From Acanthamoeba castellanii str. Neff (taxonomy: Eukaryota > Discosea > Longamoebia > Acanthamoebidae), in the NCBI RefSeq assembly GCF_000313135.1, contig NW_004457431.1:376623-440622 (forward strand): 64,000 nucleotides of DNA, written 5' to 3'. Positions 60,610 to 64,000 of this stretch are shown here, one piece after another. The position numbers and the translations under genes are program-made. Below the pieces are notes generated by a model. It ran no database searches and was not told where the DNA came from. It saw only the letters and a list, made by a program, of their open reading frames with translations. The stretch's first letter is position 1. The number at the start of each line of letters is the position of its first letter.

Positions 60610-63600
60610 ATGGAGGGCGGGTTTCATGCGTTGGTGCGGAGAGGCGACGAGCGCGGGCTGAAGGCCGTGATAGCCGAGAAGGAGGGGCGAGGCACGCGCG
60701 AGCTCAAGGAAACGGTCGGCGCGCGCGACCCCTTTGGAAACACGCCCCTTCACTACGCCGCCGAGGGCCGACACGACATCGCCCTCCTCCTCCTCGCCTG
60801 CGGACCGCTCGTGGTGACTGTCGACGCCCGCAACAACGAAGGCAGCACGCCCCTCCACCAAGGCACTTCCCCCCTTCGCTTTTCGCTCTTCGTTCTTTTG
60901 TCGCTTTTCGTTCTTCTTCGCGTTCGCTTTTCCTGCGCGCGTGTGCTCTCTGGTGGTGGCAGGGACAAACGCTTTGTTTTTATTTACGTGCTTTGCGTTG
61001 TGCTGTTCGTGATTGGTGGTGTGAAACAACAGCGGCGTTTGGCAACTTCCACCAGTGCGTGCGGTTGCTGCTGAAGAATGGAGCGTTCGTGGACGTTGCA
61101 GACTACGACGGCTCCACACCTCTCCATCACGGGTGCGTGCCTTCTTATTGGCAGGCACAACTATATAGTTGGTGCAAACTCATAACGCACGACTCCAAGT
61201 GAGACTGACGGCTCTTGTTGGTGGTGGCTGCCTGGGCTCAGTGCGGCCAACAACGCTGTCGAGTCGGTACTGCTGCTGCTGGAGCACGGGGCCAGCATCG
61301 AGGCCAAGGACAACGACGGATACACCGCCCTGCACCACTCGGCCTTCAACAACTCTGTCGAGGTCCTCCACCGCCTCCTCAAAGCCGGTACGCTCTTTCA
61401 CATCTTCATATCTTCGCAATGGTGATCACTTGATCATTGCCATCGCTCAGCTGGAGACTCACCACGTGCGCACAGGGTCGGATTTGAACGCGAGAGACGC
61501 ACAGGAGGGCACTACAGCGCTCCACTTGGCCTCCTTTGGCGGTTACCACACCGCCGTGCAGCTGCTTGTGGCCGCCGGCGCTAACATCCACGCCACAGAC
61601 AACGACGGCGCCACGCCGCTGGTATCTATCTCCTGCCACCACCACCACCGTGATCATCGGCATTTTATGATGCACTTCTCTGACACACACGTGTGGGTCG
61701 AATCCAGCACAAGGCGGCGTTTCAGGGCTCGCTCGACTGCCTCAAGTTTTTGGTGTCGCAGGGCGCGGAGGTCAATCGAAAGGACAACACGCTTTCCACG
61801 CCGCTCCACCTCGCGGCCTACCAGGGCCAGCTGGAGTGCATTCAATTCCTCGTTCAGTCCGGCGCCAAGACAACTGAGGTATCGCTTTCGTTCTTTCTTT
61901 CGCTTCGTTCTTTAATTTTTGCTTCGCTTCGCTTGCTTCACCTGCTAAGATTCAATGCCTGCGTCCACACTGCGCAGACAAACAAGCACGGGAGGACGCC
62001 GCTGCAGTTGGCCATGGCCAAGGGGCATTTGAAATGCGTGGAATTCCTCAAAAAGGCGCAGGAGACCACTCCGGCTGCGCCCACGCCCGCCTCTCCTCGT
62101 GTGGCCCCCGATGTCAGCGCCGCCCAGCACCACTCGCAGCGCGACATTCCGACGGTGGCGGCCCTCGAAGACGATCAGCTGGAGCTCATCGACAAGCTCA
62201 TCGACCGACAGACCAGCAAAGACGCCGCCAAGAAGGCAGAGGATGCGACTGAGCCCCAAGTCGACAAGAATCACCCGCACAAGACCCTCGCCGACCTGGC
62301 CGGAGCCACCGCCGCCAAGAAAGACACGCCCGACCCGACGCAGAGCAAGCAGGCCAACGACGAAGAGAAGAACCGGGCAGCGGCCAAGGCGGTGCCGCCG
62401 GAGAAGGAGCCCGCACCGCGCGGCCGGAGCTCCAGCAAGCCCACGGGGCCGGTGAGTCCGTCGGCGGCGACTGCGGGCGCGGCGGGCAAGAGCCAGAGCC
62501 AGGGCAACCAGCACCTGACCCTGCCCTCGCGGCGATACCGCGGCAACAACAAGAACATGAGCACGGACAACGACGACTCGTCGGACCGCAGCTGGGTGTG
62601 GACCAGCGACGACGACGACAATAACGAAAACGAAGAGCAGGGGTGGATCTTCGACGGCAGCGGCGAGCGGCGGGCGGTGGTGCACAAGAACAAGAACTCG
62701 ACGCACGAGGCCACCGCGCAGGCCACGTCGACAGCTGCCGCCGAGCAGCAGCCGCAAGAGAAGAAGAAGAAAAAGAAGAAGAAAAACCTCTCCGACCGGC
62801 AGAAGAAGGAGAAGGGCGACAAGGACCGCAAGCTGAATGGCATCGGGAAGATGATCAAGACTGCCTCGCTCGCCAGCTTCCAGCTGAGCCCGCGGAGTCG
62901 ACGCAACGAGGACCTGTTGGAACGATTCTCGATGCTGCCGGCCAAGGAGCGCGAAGACCTGAAGAGCCACAGCTCTGACGCCATCGACTCGATCAAGGAG
63001 GTGGCGGGCGACTTCATCGTGCGCGGCGGCAACGGCGGCGGCGGTGGCGGTGGTGGATTCGATAGGAGCGAGAGCGACCTCACCGAAAACGACGGCGAGA
63101 ACGAGGCGACGCTCACCTCGTACCTCACCGACTCAGACGACAGCGACGACGAGTTTGGCGAGAAGGAAATCGACTACTCCAAACTCGACAAATACGGCTT
63201 CCTCAAGGACGAGGGGTGCGCACTCTCCTTTTTAGCTCCTATGTAGGTCGGATTGAACTCCTATTAACGCGCAATACCCGTGGATGCCACCTCACACACG
63301 ACAGGGAGACTTCCGAATCTTCAATGAAGCGACGAGCCATGGAGGCCTCGCGAGCGCTCAAATGGAGCAAGATCATTCAACACTGGGAGATCTACAAGCG
63401 AAAGAAAAAGGTGCTCCTGGCCGCGCGTGGCTGGGCTTCTGCCATGCGTCGTTACTAAGTTGCGCTATTATTATTTGGTGTGTGCAGCTGCCCAAGCTGC
63501 ACGGGCGGGTGGCCAAAGGCATACCGGACTGCGTGCGCGGGACCGTGTGGAAGCTCATCGTCAATGCGCGAGGGGTGCAGAAGGAACTGGGCTTCAGCTA

Positions 63601-64000
63601 CCCGGTACGTCCACCCTTTCGCGTACTTGTCGATACCGACCAAGATGGGCTCATACGGGCCATGGTGTGACCAAAACACAGGAACTGTGCGCCAAGGCGC
63701 ACAACACAAAAGACGGGCGTCAGATCGATCTCGACATCAAACGAACGTACCGCAATCACTTCATGTTCCGCGACAAGAAGGGCATGGGGTACGCCCGCCT
63801 CTACGACATAAGAACCTGGTTCTCTATGCTGGCTTCTGAAGCGTTCACTCATGCGTGACGATTGCCCTTCTTCTTCTGCTTCTTCCCGCAACGCCGCAGA
63901 CAAAAGGCGTTGTCCAACATCCTGAAGGCGTACAGCATCTTCAATGTCGACATCGGGTACTGCCAGGGCATGGCCGACATCGCTGCGCTCCTGGTCATGT
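60610..64000 (+). CDS. ankyrin-repeat TBC (RabGAP) protein, 3' end outside window
   Basis: The start MEGGFHALVRRGDERGLKAV begins a run of about seven ankyrin repeats to about 62080: GNTPLHYAAEGRHDIALLLL, GSTPLHQ joined to AAFGNFHQCVRLLL, GYTALHHSAFNNSVEVLHRL, TTALHLASFGGYHTAVQLLV, STPLHLAAYQGQLECIQFLV and GRTPLQLAMAKGHLKCVEFL. A long charged, low-complexity region follows (62080-63220; lysine run at about 62760, Gly run at 63040). After MKRRAMEASRALKWSKII, the TBC domain begins LHGRVAKGIPDCVRGTVWKL. DLDIKRTYRNHFMF is the IxxDxxR arginine-finger motif and NVDIGYCQGM the YxQ glutamine-finger motif, so GAP activity is expected. The gene is cut by the window edge after MADIAALLVM. Confidence 0.93.

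Overview
The window looks like nuclear DNA of a free-living amoeba, most probably Acanthamoeba or a close relative. The evidence is GC-rich, tightly packed, intron-dense genes. Introns are short, mostly about 50-200 bp, and donors are usually GTGCG or GTACG with C/T-AG acceptors. The gene content is typically amoebozoan: an SHK-type kinase with a C-terminal SH2 domain, a PAK, an F-box/WD40 protein, ankyrin/TBC and AGAP-like proteins, Rab32 and many TKL/CAMK-like kinases. No prokaryotic operon, CRISPR array, rRNA or tRNA was seen. Exon-intron structures were read by eye, so gene spans are firmer than individual splice sites. One run of 350 Ns (24728-25077) lies inside TAF1.

Layout, left to right. 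0.1-9.7 kb: a beta-glucuronidase-like gene lacking its catalytic core (-), an F-box/WD40 protein (-), proteasome chaperone PSMG2 (+), a METTL21-type methyltransferase (-) and a PAK kinase with CRIB domain (-). 10-19.1 kb, all +: a GT-B-like/TTLL12 fusion, a small CX9C protein, and two N-myristoylatable kinases (one tyrosine-kinase-like, one CAMK-like with an apparent 1-nt frameshift). 19.4-34.5 kb, all -: TAF1, an SHK/SH2 kinase, a macrodomain protein and an LRR protein with an acidic tandem-repeat tail. 34.8-43.4 kb: Rab32 (+), an unrecognised low-GC Cys-rich gene (-), a second METTL-type methyltransferase (-), a hypothetical gene (-), CCT8 (-) and RPAC2 (-). 43.6-64 kb: elongin A (+), AGAP (+), an endonuclease/exonuclease/phosphatase protein with a membrane insertion (-), intronless EFTUD2/Snu114 (+), an ankyrin-F-box-GTPase protein (+) and an ankyrin-TBC RabGAP running off the right edge (+).

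Themes. Most genes are housekeeping: transcription (TAF1, RPAC2, elongin A), splicing (EFTUD2), chaperonin (CCT8), proteasome assembly (PSMG2) and translation-linked methyltransferases. The rest are signalling genes around small GTPases (PAK effector, Rab32, AGAP, ankyrin-F-box-GTPase, ankyrin-TBC) and protein kinases. Several divergent pairs share very short promoters, two of them functionally coherent: F-box/WD40 with PSMG2, and RPAC2 with elongin A.

The least ordinary features are the neighbouring ankyrin-F-box-(degenerate)GTPase and ankyrin-TBC genes, the EEP phosphatase-fold protein whose last catalytic motif is separated by a two-helix membrane insertion, the GT-B/TTLL12 fusion, the catalytic-core-less beta-glucuronidase, and the TAF1 bromodomain with Cys where the acetyl-lysine-binding Asn belongs.
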